Made by a program: the position numbers and the translations under genes. A DNA stretch of 64,000 nt, from NCBI GenBank assembly GCA_039621445.1, contig CP154956.1:52648015-52712014 (forward strand), written 5' to 3'. A model generated the notes under the pieces. That model made no database searches. It saw only the letters and a program-made list of their open reading frames with translations, and was not told the origin of the DNA. This document shows, in pieces, positions 1-11,916 of this stretch. Position 1 is the first letter of the stretch; each line of letters starts with the position of its first letter. The stretch is from Euglena gracilis (taxonomy: Eukaryota; Euglenida; Euglenophyceae; Euglenales).

Positions 1-1372
1 GCATTTGTATGGGTATCGGTTTGGTTGGGCTGTCACAGGCCATCAACCAGCTGCTATACAAGCGCAACGCCTCGAAACTGGCAATGCGGCACGGCCGGAT
101 CTACCCCGTGCCCAGGCCGGAATGGATGCTGGGTAGGGTGCACCGCCCCCATCCGCGCACAACAATGGGCCCAGAAAATCCCCTTAGCCGGAGGGGACCC
201 TACCCACTCCTGGGATGGGCCAGCACTGGACCCCCAGTCCTCCAGTCGGTTTTTTTTTTCAGCCAACAGCTCACCCCCCCCCCCCCGGGTTCTGCTGAAA
301 CACAGTTGGGGCTAGCCCTGTGCAACTGAGCTGAGTTGATTTTTTTTTCAACACGAAGCGTTGATAACTTTGGTAAGAAGGGCCCAATTTTGTCAAACAT
401 TGGAAAGTTTGGGGGGGATGTCACCTCCAATTTTTGGCTGAAGCATCCTGCTGGTTGTGTGTTTTTGCCAATTTTTGGGCGTTTCTGACGGCTCAACCTG
501 GCAGCTGGCTGGACTGGACCCCCCATGGGGGTGGGGGTCGAGCCAACACCTTTTTCCAGCTGGCCGGCTGGACCCCTCCCCGGGGTCCTTGAGAAAATTC
601 TTGACTGGGGGTGGTGCCCGGTGCCATCCAGCAGCCTGGCGGGGCTGCGGGACCCGACCGCCCACTTCCTGCAGACCCTCAGCCTCGTCGCCGCCATCGT
701 CCTACTCGGCGTGTTCGTGCCCCGGCTGAACTTCGTCTTCCAGCTCATCGGTTCCCTCGTCTCCTCTGCCCAGGGCCCGGGGGGGGGGTCCCGTCAGCAG
801 AAATGGGTCGCCGATTCTCCTGCGTTGAGAGCCCGAGCGACCTCCGCCCTGTTCAACTTTTGCCTGCCTCGGCCCTGCCCCACCTTGTGTTTCATCCTGC
901 CGGCGTACCTCGCCATCCTGGTGGAATTGCAGTCAGGTGGAGACTCTCCCTTCGCCCCCCCACCCACACACATGCACACACACACGCACCGACGCACCAA
1001 GAGCGCAGTCTCCTGCGCATGCACGGAAGCACACACACATGCACGAACCGTGTGAGTGAATGCATGTGCGAACCTACGCACATATATGCACGCACACGAA
1101 CACACACACACACTCACTCACTCACTCACTCACTCACTCACTCATTCACTCATCTATTCACAAGCTCATACACAGACACCACACACGATCTCACATGCAC
1201 GCGTGCATGCATTGGCGATCCTGCCTGCTGCCGAAAGGACCCATCGATAGCGCGCGTCCTGGTCCACAACCTGGGAGCGGTCGCCCTCATCCTGTTTGGA
1301 GTGAGTGTGGCCATCCTGGGCACCGCGGTGCGCAGGGCCCCCTCTCGCTGGGATCCCCCCCCCAGGTACTGA
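1..1372 (+). CDS. 3' exons of a probable AAAP-type amino-acid transporter (partial)
   Basis: The pieces look like the C-terminal membrane helices of an amino acid/auxin permease family transporter. The clearest exon starts at 675 after a strong acceptor (cttcctgcag) and encodes a helix beginning TLSLVAAIVLLGVFVP, followed by FQLIGSLVS. A second piece encodes TLCFILPAYLAILVE and ends near 936 (TCAG|gtggag). The last piece starts at 1238 or 1251, encodes LGAVALILFGVSVAILGTAV and stops at TGA 1370-1372. The order helix, 'LCFILPA' helix, short linker, last helix is typical of the family's C-terminus. An open stretch at 9-132, ending at a possible donor (gtaggg), may be an earlier exon. The boundary between the first two pieces is not resolved. 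Most of the protein lies left of the window. Another multi-pass carrier is possible. Confidence 0.45.
961..1160. repeat. CA-rich and (ACTC)n microsatellites in an intron
   Basis: CA-rich dinucleotide tracts lead into a run of ACTC units at about 1110-1155. They lie between the last two coding pieces of the transporter-like gene and are intronic. The open frames across them are repeat translations. Confidence 0.85.
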
Positions 1373-2556
1373 TGATGGCAAAGTGAACCTCCCACCCAGC
1401 TGAGGACGATGTCGGCAGGCTGAGGTTTTGGAGTGCAAAATGGATGGCGGTAAAGCAGCAACAAATACGGACCATAAATTTGGCGGTTAAGATAGCCTGG
1501 AAGTCAGAGGCATGCCCTTTGCCAACAGAACCTGGATGGGGTTGTGGCGGCAACCGTTCTCTTTTAGTGGCGCCCAGTGCGGCGCTGCGGCGCCAACACG
1601 GGACCCCTCCACTGCCGCCCCCTAACCCAAAGTAACCCTTCGCGACCACCGTCGGCGTTGTGCACGGACTCCCGGCCGCACGCCCGGAACAGGCCACACC
1701 TCGCTGGGCGATGTGCATCGTGTGCCCGGCCGCTGAATGCATCTGCGTCACCGGAGGGGACCACGGAGAGTTCCAGCCCCCCAAAAAACCTTCCCAGCCA
1801 GCAGCCTTTTTCCAGCCCATGGCCGAAATCGCTCCATTGCCGCCCGAAGGATGGTGCCTTGTGGGCGAATTTGGCTGGAAATGTGTCGAACTCAAATTGT
1901 CTGTCAGATTGTGGACCTCAGAATCGAATTCCATAATTAAAAGAATAATTTATGGTTTGCGGGTAGGTTGCAGTTTCATTTGGGGGGGGGGGCGGGGGGC
2001 TTCGTTTTAACGCAGGTTTGGTTCAGTTTCAGCCAATGGGAAAGGTGCCATTTCTACAAGCTTTTTCCCAGCCAACCCATATTTTGAGTTGGCTGGGTTT
2101 TTGAGCGATGTCCTGGCTGTCAGTGAATGGTCTTCTCCCTGGGGTGACGGGCCGAGGAATAATAAAATCATGGTATTACAGATTTCCAGCTCTCCGCCTG
2201 TGTCTGCGCCACCGAAAATGGACAGTTGCGCCGAAAATGGATGAATCAACAGAACTTTCTGTTCTGATGCACGCCGTAGGCCGTTGTGAACCTCGGACGG
2301 CTTGCACCGGCTTGCACACCACAACAGCGCTGCACCGTTTGTCCAGCAGAAACGGGGTTGGGTCATCCGACCCACTGCACCTCCGGACCGCCGTGGCTGC
2401 CTCTGCCTCCCGGCCCCATCTGTGCCAAGGGACCATGGTGTTCCTGTGGCAGAAGGCCCGCCAAAAGGAGTCCCGGCGACTCATTTCCACCCGGTCCTTC
2501 CCGCCCCATCGCCCAGGGGAAGGCCCGGCAGCCCGGGCCCGGCCGCTGCCCCGCCG
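1373..2556. other. Intergenic stretch without a recognised gene
   Basis: It separates the transporter stop codon from the first supported assemblin exon. There is a G-run near 1981-1998 and mixed GC-rich sequence near 2380-2556 that could be promoter or 5' UTR of the assemblin gene. No conserved coding segment is visible. Confidence 0.4.
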
Positions 2557-5500
2557 ATGATGCTGCGCGGCGCCGGCCAGCCCCTGGCCCCGCTGTCGAT
2601 GCCCCCGCCCTCCGCCTCCACCAGTCTGTCTTGGGGCGAGAACACCGCCAACCCCAACGGGGTGTGTTTGGGGGGGGGGGGGGCGGGTACACAGCTTGTG
2701 ATGCCAAGTCTAAAATTGTGGTGAGAGACCAGTACCAGGATTTAGGCAAGGTTCAGCTGATTGTTGTCTCTTGCTGTCTATGTGCCGGCGTGGATGTGTG
2801 TGTGTGCGGGTGGGCGTGCGCGCGTTTGTGTATACGTGTAAGTGCACACGCTTCTGAAACCCATCGACCCGACCAAGGTTGCACCCCCCCCCCCATCCCC
2901 ATGCACCACCTCCCCCGCTGCAGGGCACGCTGGGAACCAAAACCGGCCCCTACTCCCCGGCGGCGGACCGGCTGCTGCGGGTCACGGCGTCGCTGGGCGG
3001 CATGCAGCAGACGGTGCGGACGGAGGTGGACCAGCGCAAGGCGCTGGAGGAGAGCCGCCTCGGGGAGGTGCGGGACCTCGCCTCCAAGGTGGACAAGCAC
3101 CTCGGCCTGGAGGTGTGTGTTGGACGTTGGCCCAGATTGGGGGGGGGGGGCGAGGGACAGGTGATGACAGCGCAGTTGGTGGTCTTCATTGTCGTTTCTT
3201 TCTTGAGAGAAGAAAATACACCTCTTTAAGAGGAAGCAAGGTTAAACCATCACGCAACACCTCTGGGCACATATTCATCTTGAGGTGCTGTACAAACAAT
3301 GTGTGGGCCCCCGCAAATGTGCACAGGCGCACGCACACACATACGCGCGCACACACACTCACACTCACATTCATACTCCTCGCACTCACACCTCAAGCAG
3401 GCAGCCGAGCAAGCACAAAAGCACAAGCAAATATTTGCTCTCTGCAGGTGAAGCGGCGCACGGAGGCGGACCGGGGCATCCAGCAGGTATTTGAAGGCCG
3501 CCTGAAGGAGATTGCGGAGCGCATTGAGGCTGCGTATGCTGCGAAGCTGGACGACATGAAGCTCAGCATCGATGTCCTCACAAAGGCTTGCTCTTCCAAT
3601 GGACCAGAGATAGCATTTGCTGCAGGATTCGCATCCTTGTAGAGTGTCAGAGAGAAAGCAAATGGAAGACACAAATAATGTGCAATAATGTGCACAATTT
3701 GATTGGCAACCCCCAGTTTGAAATTTGGCTGGATTTCAAGAACCCTCAGGATTTTATGTTGGGGGGGGGGTTATATTTGGGCAGAACAATCAAACGTATG
3801 CAAATAAAAGCATATATTCCCAAGACAATTTTGCATTTATTTTGCCCAATCCCACCGTATCTAAACGAAGTTCCAACTGGTTACCAGTTTTTTTTGGATC
3901 GAAAGTGCCAAAACAAATGGGGGTGTTCCCGGTGTCACGTTGCTGGTGCAGCGCCTGTCGACACTTCTGTGGGGTTATATTTGGCTGCCGAATTGGGGTC
4001 CCCAGGGGTGATCTATATTTATGGTGTTTTGTGGGGTATTTTTAGGTGTTTGCATTTGAATAAATTCCAAACTCTGTGTTTAACCACTGTGTTTAACAGA
4101 ACCATTTTTGACCCTGTTTGCTTTGCCCCAAGAGACAGAACAAATTCAGGTAATTTTAGGCTGAGGTCTCACCAGAGAATGGGGTCGGAAACCATTAGAA
4201 AAAAATTTGAAATATTACTGATTTCAATGATGTCATCATAACAATATTATGTTTTAATTATAATATTATTATATGTTTAATACAATAATAATAATGATGA
4301 TGATAAATAAAAACATTAATAATATAATAATAAGATTAATAAATGATAGTTAATTATTAATAATAAAGATATAATAATAAATAATAAACAAATAAAATTT
4401 GTTAATTATTCTATTTTAATATCATCCATTATGAATGAAGTGTAAATGTGAAAATATTTTAATTAAATTATTAAACTAAATGCTATTAAATAATATTATT
4501 AATTATTATTATAATATTATATTATTATGTTATGGGGAAAATTTAATGCAAATTTGGGGTACTCAAAAGTTTTTCCGTTAAATGTTATTTTTGTCCACCC
4601 TGTAATTATTGGTGCTCTTGTTTGGGGTTGTTGGTGCATCTGTGCTGAACATGTTCTCACAAAATGAAATTGCTGGGTGGATAGCGGAACTTTTCATAGC
4701 ATGTGCGAGGGGCCCTTTCTTTGTGCCTCTTCTAGTCAGGTATTGTTGTCGGCCCTTCCTTTCACAGAAAGTGGTGTCGTTGGAGAAGGAGTTGGTGTCG
4801 GAGAGGGAGCGCACCGCACGACTGGCGTCGGAGCTGCGCCACGCGTCTACCAACTCGGTGGCCGATGTGAAGGCTGCGCTTGAGCAGGAGAAGGTGTGCC
4901 TGTCAGAACAGAGTCTCAAACTGTTGTTAAATTCCTCGTTTTATTGCCGTCTCACTGAAGTGGGTCGTCAGCGCTTTGGCATCCCCTCTCTTTTTCTTGG
5001 GACCCGTTTCCCACACGTTTTAATGTTGCCATCAAACGCCTTTTGTTGTGTCTTTTGCCATTTCAGTGCTTAGTCCCTAAGACTCTTTTGACCAAAGCTA
5101 TGAAATCCCTCCCGGAACATAGATCCTCTGAGGGTTTTGAGGTTTTTCCCCAAGGTAGAAAATCATCAACTCCCCTCCAAAAAACACAGGATAGTTTGGG
5201 GGTAAAATGACGCATACAATAGGGGAAGAATAGGGGAAGAATCATATCAAGGAAACATGCAACATACAAAAATTTATGTAAAAATCGGGGGTCTTTTTTG
5301 AGTTTCAAAAATTCCGAAAAATATACCCACAAAATTAATATACCCCCTTCACCCCAAATTTTGGATGCCCAAATAAGATGATGATGATGATGACGACGAC
5401 GACGACGACGACGATGATAAACCCCAAATCAGATTCATCAAATCAAACCTCAAAATAAGAACCTACCCCCTTTTTACAACCCCGGTGTGAGCGGAAGAGG

Positions 5501-7491
5501 TCCAAAAATACCCCCTATTTTTGCACCACAGGGGTAAAACAAGGTATTTGGGGTAGTTTTGTAGTGTTTTTTTTGCCAAAGCCTCATAAGTTGGGCCCAC
5601 CACACCTGCCTTTTCGGCACACTGTGTGTCCTTTGGCAGACTTTTTTTCTTGCTTCTTCCTGAATTTTCCCTCTTGGGTGTTATCAATCATGGTTTGGTG
5701 GTTGGGCCTGGGGGACTAAGTCTCAGCTTATAACCAGGTTTTGTGTAGTGCTGAGCTCTTTACATGTGCGATGGTGCCATGCTGCAACAGGTGTTTGGAG
5801 CGTGTGACAGCCAGGGCGGCCTGGCCCAGCCCGGCGGCCTAAACTCCCGACACGTCCCGGCTTGCGGCCCGGCCCGGCACCCCGACGGCCCGGCGGCCGG
5901 GCACAAAACTTTTTTGACCCAAATATGACCCAAAAACGGGGGGCTGCGGGGTCGAAAAAACACTCATTTTTGGCTTGAAAATAGGTTTTCTGGGTCCGGG
6001 AGGCCAAAAATAGCATGGTTTCGAGCAATTTTTTTCATTTTTTTCGACTTTTTTTGACCCAGAAATGACTTTGGGGCTGAAAACGGGGGACAGGGGGGTC
6101 GAAAAACGCTCATTTTCGGCTCGGAAACAGTTTTTCCGGGTCCGGGAGGCCAAAAAAACATGGTTTTGGGCAAAAACATGTCGATTTTCGACTTTTTTTT
6201 GACCCAAAAATGGTTGAAAACGGCTAAGTCAAAGCAGGCTAAATCTGTGCAAAATGGCCAAAATTCGCCGAAAAATGGCTAGGCGAGGAGGTGCAGGGAA
6301 GTCATAATACTGTTAGATGGGGCATTTTAAGGGCTTCAATTTAGGTCTCCGGACATTTCTTTTGATTCCCAACCATTTTTGAGAAATTTCAGGAAATCGA
6401 TTTTTTGACCCGCCGAAGAAGACGGCTGAACAAGGCTAAGTCGCAAGCCCACCGCGCTGTTTTGGGCCGAAAATCGGCCAAATTTCGGGCCAGACGGGGA
6501 GTTGCGGGGATATCAAAATATTGTTCTACAGGGCATTTTAAGGCTTCAAATTAGGTGTCTGCACTTTTCTTTTGATTCTGCTTCATTTCCGAGATATTTT
6601 GAAAACATCGATTTTTTGACCCGAAAAACAGCCCAAAATGGCCCCTGAAATGGGCCAAAATTGGCCGAAAAATGGCCGTAACTTGGGCTACACGAAGAGT
6701 TGGGGGAAAGGTAAACCATGGTTGGATAGATCATTCCAAGGGATTTTTGGTCTCCGGACATTTTCTTTGATTTTGCTTCATTGTCAAGATATTTTGGAAA
6801 AATCGATTTTTTTTATACCAAAAAGGCCCCAAAGGCACCCAAAATGGCCGTTTTGGGCCACAAAGGCGCGCCGTAACAGGCCAGGCGTGTCGGCGGCCAA
6901 AACGGCGAATGGGGGGTGATAGAGGGCCTCTTTCATCAGACCGACATTTCTGGAAATAATGTGCGTTTTCTCGAGATATTTTTGAAAAATCGATTTTTTG
7001 ACCGAAAATCTCACCCTGGTGATATGGCAGAGTCGGAAGGGGGGGGGGCGGGCCAATCCTACCCAGTTTGGACCCTTTTACGGGTGAATAACTCGGGCCT
7101 GGCGCGGAGTTGGGGTCAAACGGAGGTGATTCAGAAATTTGGGGTCCGGTCGTTTGCGCCTGAATAAAAAAATCCGGGAACGGGGCCGGGATCATGGTGA
7201 TAATCTGCCGGTTCCCGAGGTGGCCCCGAGGGGGGAGGGGGGAGCTGGGGGGGGGGGGTTCGAGGGATAAGAGCACCAAACAGGGGATGAAGTGGTCCTC
7301 GCTGATTTTTCTGACCTTTACCCCTGCACAGTTGTCAGTGCCCAAAACCATTGATGGATCGATTAATCATTTTTTCCTAAAAACTTGTTGCGGTAAAATG
7401 TTTTTTTACTCGTGACCTTAAATCTCATTTCATGTGCTTATTCATCAAAAAGCAACCCATTCTGGATTCCGGATTTTTTTTTGTGTTTACC

Positions 7492-7545
<54 letters not shown>

Positions 7546-9453
7546 TTTATTTTTTGGAGGAAGGGTTCGCATAAAAATTGGTGAATCGTGGGTTGATGGG
7601 CGGGCCTACACATACACAAGCATCGATGCGTGCGTGTTGCCAATGATGATCCCTCCTGGGTCATGCGAACACACCTTCTATTTCTCCCTTCAGGCCACCC
7701 GCCTTGAGCGAGAAGCCCAAAGCAGGCTTGTGGTGCTCATTTGATTGATTGGCTGACCAACACAGATGGTTTGATGTCGTGTCGCCTCATGGTGCACACC
7801 TTCCCTTTCCATTTTGGAGTATCTTTTGCCGCCATTCTCCCTGGCCCCTTACCGAAGCCTGGCCGCAATTCTGAAGAAAATTGCGCAGGACACGCGCCAG
7901 ACCCAGGAGAAGGTGGAGCTGGAGAAGGCGGAGAGGTGTCTTCTCGCTCTCCAGACCCCGCAATCTCTGACCTCCAGGGCCGTCCACACTGTCTGAGCAA
8001 ACGGATTTACAGATTGTGTTGTCCATGTTGGAATTCGGAGGCTCTCCTGTGTATTACTGTTTGCAGGCTTTCGAAGTTCATGAGTCGGCGCACGCGGGGC
8101 CAGCACCTGAGTGCAACAGGCTCTGCTCCCATTCTCTGATCTCGTTGATCTGATTCTGCTCCCATTCTCTGCCCTCCATCCCCAGAGGACGGACAGTGCC
8201 GTGTGGTTGCCTCGCCAGGACCGCCGCCGTCACCACCGTGCGGGAGGAGCTGTCGAAAGAGCTGCGCTACTCCGACAACATCAACGAGAAGTTCCGCGCC
8301 AAGGTGCCCCCCCCCCCGGTCCGGTCCCGGTGCTTGGTCAGTGGTCCCCCAAAACAAAGGGCCGGGACCCAGCCAGCCTCAGCCGAACATTGTGCAGTGG
8401 GGGACGGAAGGTTCAGCAACCGGTTTTTCTGGCAATGGAACGGGCGCCTCGGCCTACAAGGTCCCCACCGTATATTTATTTAACACCTGTGTGACCCCAC
8501 CCCCAGGGGGGGTTTCGAGAGTGGGTGGGTGGGTGGGATTTGCTATGGGTCAGGTTTTGGCTCGGCAAAATTATTTGGCCGAGCCAGAGAATTTTTTTCA
8601 GCATTTTTTTTGGCGATTTTGGTGGATTTTTTTGGGTGGGTGGGTGGGTGGGTGGGTGGTGGGTTGGTGGTTAATCCCGGGGGGGGGGGGGGTTCGTGGG
8701 TGGGTGAGTTTTCGATAAAAGTGGGTGGGTGGGTGGGTGGGTTTGGGCCCGGGAAAAAGTACACACTCCCCCCTGCGGTCATTAAGTGAATCTATGGTCC
8801 CAACTCAGTGCAAATCTCTGATTTCGACACCCCCTCAGATCCAGGTGGTGTGAGGCACCGGGTGTGGGTCTGGCAGGTGCCCTGGGAGATTTAGGTCTTT
8901 TTCCACTGTGAAGTTCATCATCAGAGTGTGTAAATTGGTGAAAGTTTTTGATTTTAAGATTTAGGTTTGGGTTAAGATCCTCCTAAAGTTCTTCCTGAAT
9001 CTGGGCCCAATTTCACACCTAATTTTTGGCGAAATCACAACCCTAAAAGCTCAAAGACCTCGTGTTTGACCTATTTTTTTTGAGACGTTCCGGCGGTTTG
9101 CACCAGAAGTGTCCCGCCAGATCCACACCCAGCCCCCTTTCTGGGGAGGGCCCGATTTAAGCCAGCGTCTTTGACCCGACGAATGATGAACGTTTTGTCG
9201 GCGTTTCTGAGACGTATTTCATCCCGACTTTTTTCCCCAATTTGGGCGAGGAGCCTTGACAGGTCGCCCCTCCCCCGCGCCGCCCCCCCCCCCCCGCCCT
9301 GCCCCGCGCCAGACGCTGGACGAGCTGGACGCGCTGAAGGCGGCCCTCAAGGGCGAGGCCCAGGCCCGGGAGAGCGGCGAGGAGACGCTCGCCCACAGCC
9401 TGGGCGTGGTGGTCGGCGAGTTCAAGTCCACCGTGGCGCTGCTGAGCAAGTGA
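2557..9453 (+). CDS. SF-assemblin (striated fibre assemblin), eight exons
   Basis: This is the coiled-coil protein of striated flagellar-root fibres and related apicomplexan/chromerid fibres. Exons: 2557-2661, 2924-3112, 3448-3585, 4768-4893, 7694-7725, 7858-7935, 8219-8303 and 9313-9453 (TGA at 9451). They sum to 894 nt, an intact frame of 297 residues, which is about the usual length of the family. A short Pro/Ser-rich head precedes a continuous heptad rod (for example LEKELVSERERTARLASEL, ATRLEREAQ, LDELDALKAALKGEAQ). Most junctions are GT-AG. Exon 3 ends AAAG|GCTTGC and exon 5 ends CAG|GCTTGT, so introns 3 and 5 appear to use GC donors, which keep phase and heptad spacing. The start is the first Met of an ATGATG pair; upstream non-coding exons are possible. 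Intron 4 (4894-7693) and intron 7 carry repeats. A paralogue such as beta-giardin is the only close alternative. Confidence 0.88.
4215..4560. other. Extreme AT-rich island inside assemblin intron 3
   Basis: The stretch is almost only A and T (repeated ATAAT, TTATTA), in sharp contrast to the GC-balanced or GC-rich flanks. I see no coding potential. It may be a relic insertion or a matrix-attachment-like segment. Confidence 0.7.
5377..5418. repeat. GAT/GAC trinucleotide repeat
   Basis: A tandem run of GAT units turns into GAC units and back to GAT, within assemblin intron 4. Confidence 0.9.
5906..6200. repeat. Imperfect tandem duplication (about 140-bp unit) in intron 4
   Basis: Two diverged copies follow each other at about 5910-6050 and 6050-6195. 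Both contain TTTTTGACCCA, a G-run, GGGGTCGAAAAA, CTCATTTT and GGGTCCGGGAGGCCAAAAA in the same order. The minus-strand open frames here are repeat translations. Confidence 0.75.
6320..7170. repeat. Diverged repeat units with ATCGATTTTTTGACC cores in intron 4
   Basis: About four units of roughly 200 bp each end with a 'tttgaaaa-atcgattttttgacc' core near 6390, 6610, 6805 and 6990. Each is preceded by a block such as GTCTCCGGACATTT and TTTGATT. The last part (about 7020-7140), with CTACCCAGTTT and GGGTGAATAACTCGGGCCTGGCG, recurs at 31124-31240. Confidence 0.75.
7494..7535. repeat. (TA)n microsatellite
   Basis: An uninterrupted TA dinucleotide tract about 160 bp before assemblin exon 5. Confidence 0.95.
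8519..8748. repeat. GGGT/GGTG-rich low-complexity tract in intron 7
   Basis: Interrupted tandem GGGT units with a long G-run near 8680-8692. On the G-rich strand this could form quadruplexes. No coding function is visible. Confidence 0.8.
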
Positions 9454-9521
9454 GGCCCGCCCGACCCGCTGAGGGTCGGCCGAGGGGCGGGGGCAGGGTT
9501 TGGTTCAACCACGCTAGGGGG

Positions 9522-9845
9522 CAGGGCGGTCCTTAAGGGACAGGAAAGTTTAATTTAGTTTTTTTTATTTCCTTAAGGACCGCCCCCCTTTCGGCCAAAG
9601 GGCCGGCCAAGGGCCAGACTGGGACTTGAATGGGGGCAAAAATTTAGCAGTCGAAAAACACAGTTTTTGATGATTTGGGTGGATGGACGATGGTCCAGGA
9701 GTGCCAGCAATCAATTTTTTTCCTGATGTCGACCTGTTCTCGCTGAAAAATGCCAAAATTTCTTGCCCATTTTCCCGTATATTTTTCACTGAGTGTGCTG
9801 GGACCGGGGAGTTTTTTTTTTTTTATTTGTTTAAGGACCGCCCTG
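9522..9845. mobile_element. hAT-like MITE, 324 bp, just downstream of the assemblin stop
   Basis: The left end CAGGGCGGTCCTTAA is matched inverted at the right end (TTAAGGACCGCCCTG at 9831-9845). Both ends are flanked by the same 8 bp, CTAGGGGG, at 9514-9521 and 9846-9853. CAGGG ends and 8-bp duplications are typical of hAT elements. A further internal copy of the terminal motif lies at 9571-9585. There is no transposase, so it is non-autonomous. It starts about 70 bp after the assemblin stop, probably in its 3' UTR. Confidence 0.8.
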
Positions 9846-10485
9846 CTAGGGGGGGGGGGGCAACGCTTCGCGAACCTTGCGGGTGGGTGTGCACCCAACC
9901 TGAGGCTCCAGCCGGAAAGCTGCCCTCCTTCCGGGGAGGGGGTGTCACAAGTGGGGCGCAGTCACTCTGAGAAAGACCGGCCAGTTGACAATTGTTTGGG
10001 ACCGCCTGTTGGGATTTTTATCACCCCCCAAAAAAATTTTGGTGGGTTTCTGCTGCAGAAGAAAGTCATACAGCACCGATATAAAACCCGGATTAATTAT
10101 TTGGAGTTTGTTAGACACAACTGACGAATTGTTCAGGCATTTCTTCACCATCAAGAATAATAAAAAAAATATATTTTTCTTCTTTCACCTAGTCTTATTT
10201 GGGGGGTCTGTTTTGGGGTGTTTTGCTCAATCCAATCCATGGCCCCCAAATGTTTTGTGGGAAAGCCCCAAAGAAGGAACAAGAAGTGAAATTTTGCGTT
10301 GTCATCAAGAAAAAATTGCTCAACAAAATTCAAATTCAGCATTAAAAATGGAGGAAATCGAACTAAATCGAGAAAAAATACACACTCATTTTTGGGTTAT
10401 GAACACAGTTTTTTGGGGAAGTCTTTCGCTTTATGTGTATTCTTAAGAGTAATGCACATGGACATCGACATAAACCTGCATTGGG

Positions 10486-10567
10486 CTATCTATCTATCTA
10501 TCTATATATATATACACATGTATATGTGTGTATATATACATGTATATGTATATGTACATGTATATTA
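10486..10567. repeat. TATC and TA/TG microsatellite
   Basis: Tandem TATC units run into TA/TG-rich dinucleotide repeats with CATGTATATG motifs. Confidence 0.9.
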
Positions 10568-10587
10568 TTTTTTCTTAACCCGTAAAC

Positions 10588-11916
10588 CCCCCCAAATAAT
10601 AAGACCAGGATTAGTTTTGGGTCTTTACTGGAAACCTCCAGGGGGGGGGGGTCTTATTTTGGTAGGGGTCAGGCTGAGTTTTAAGGCGAGGCCGACTCCA
10701 CCCTGGGTGGGGGACTGCCTTCTTGGGCAGGTAATCCAAGGCTCCCTGATCCGCCCCCAGGGGGAGGGGGGGGGGACGTCCAAAAAAAAAGGTGCCTAGG
10801 CCTTTGGCCAAGGCAATTCTGGCGTCGAAGGCACCGGAAACCCAGAAAAGCCCATTTTTGGGCATTTTTTTTTGGCCCATGCGATCAGGAGGCACCGAGG
10901 GTGGACCTGCCTGCCCAGGCACTCCAGGGCACTCCAAGCGACTGGTCAAAATCAGCCTGGTGGGGGTGGTTTCCTCACCACGCCGTCCCCCACAACCTCG
11001 GCACCATTTTCCAGCCAATCGTTTCCCTGTGCAGTGAAAAATGTCAGGAGAACCAGTCATCCACCGCCCCTCCCCCCCCCCACTGCCCCCGGAAGCTTTG
11101 AGTAAGAGGAAAAAGAAGGCTCTGAGCCCCCCAGACCCCAGCCCCCCCCCCCATGGGAGCAATCCCCGCAGACAACCCTGTCGCCTGCTAAACCAAAAAT
11201 CGCGTTGCAAAGCACTGGGGTGTGAAAAGGAGGGTGGGAAGTTTCGGTGAAGGAAATATGGCGGTTAGTTCATTCCGCAAGAGCAGCTGGTGGGCAGATG
11301 GACCACGGTCCCTGCATAATCCCCCCTCTGAAATCAGACCCGTTCTTTTTTTTTCTTCATTTGGGTCCATTTCTGAAAATACGGGGGAGGGGGCTAGCTT
11401 AGAGGTATGGGGTATTTTTTGGGGGATCGGTTTCCCCTGAAATTTTTGTGGTTTCGTTTTTTTTAGATTTGTTCAAAAGGAGAGTAAACACCCCCCAAAA
11501 TGAAATTGGGTCTTATTTTTGGGTCCGTTGCTGGAAGCCTCCAGGGGGGTCTTATTTTTGGTTTTTTCCCTTGACCGACCCAGCCCAAAGAGCACCATTT
11601 TTCGGTTCCGAAGAGCACTAAATTTTTTCCTTCGGCGCTTCGCGCCATTTGTAAAGTGGTGTAATTTGACATTTTTTTACCATGTTTTTTTGCACTTCAA
11701 AAATCTGAAAATTCTTGAAATTTCATCATTTTTGTGTATGAAATTGGGGTTTTTGGTAATTTTTCAAGGAGAATTTTCACCGTCCCCGGCGCTTCCGCCG
11801 TCAAGGGGGGTCTTATTTATGGGGGGTCTTATTTTTGGAATTTTGCTCGATCGGCCCAGGGGGGGTCTTATTTTGGGTGTGGGTTTCTTAATTTGGGGGG
11901 GGTCTTATTTCGGGGG
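10588..11916. repeat. Dispersed GGGGTCTTATTTT blocks
   Basis: The block GGGTCTT-AC/ATTT-TGG..GGAA(A/G)CCTCCAGGGGGG occurs near 10615-10660 and again near 11510-11560. Shorter GGGGGGTCTTATTT units recur several times at 11806-11916, in tandem. They may be remnants of one non-autonomous element family; no clear ends or duplications were found. Confidence 0.55.

Noticed and set aside
892-1464. Minus-strand Cys/Val/Arg-rich ORFs over the CA repeats
   Set aside because: They are microsatellite translations.
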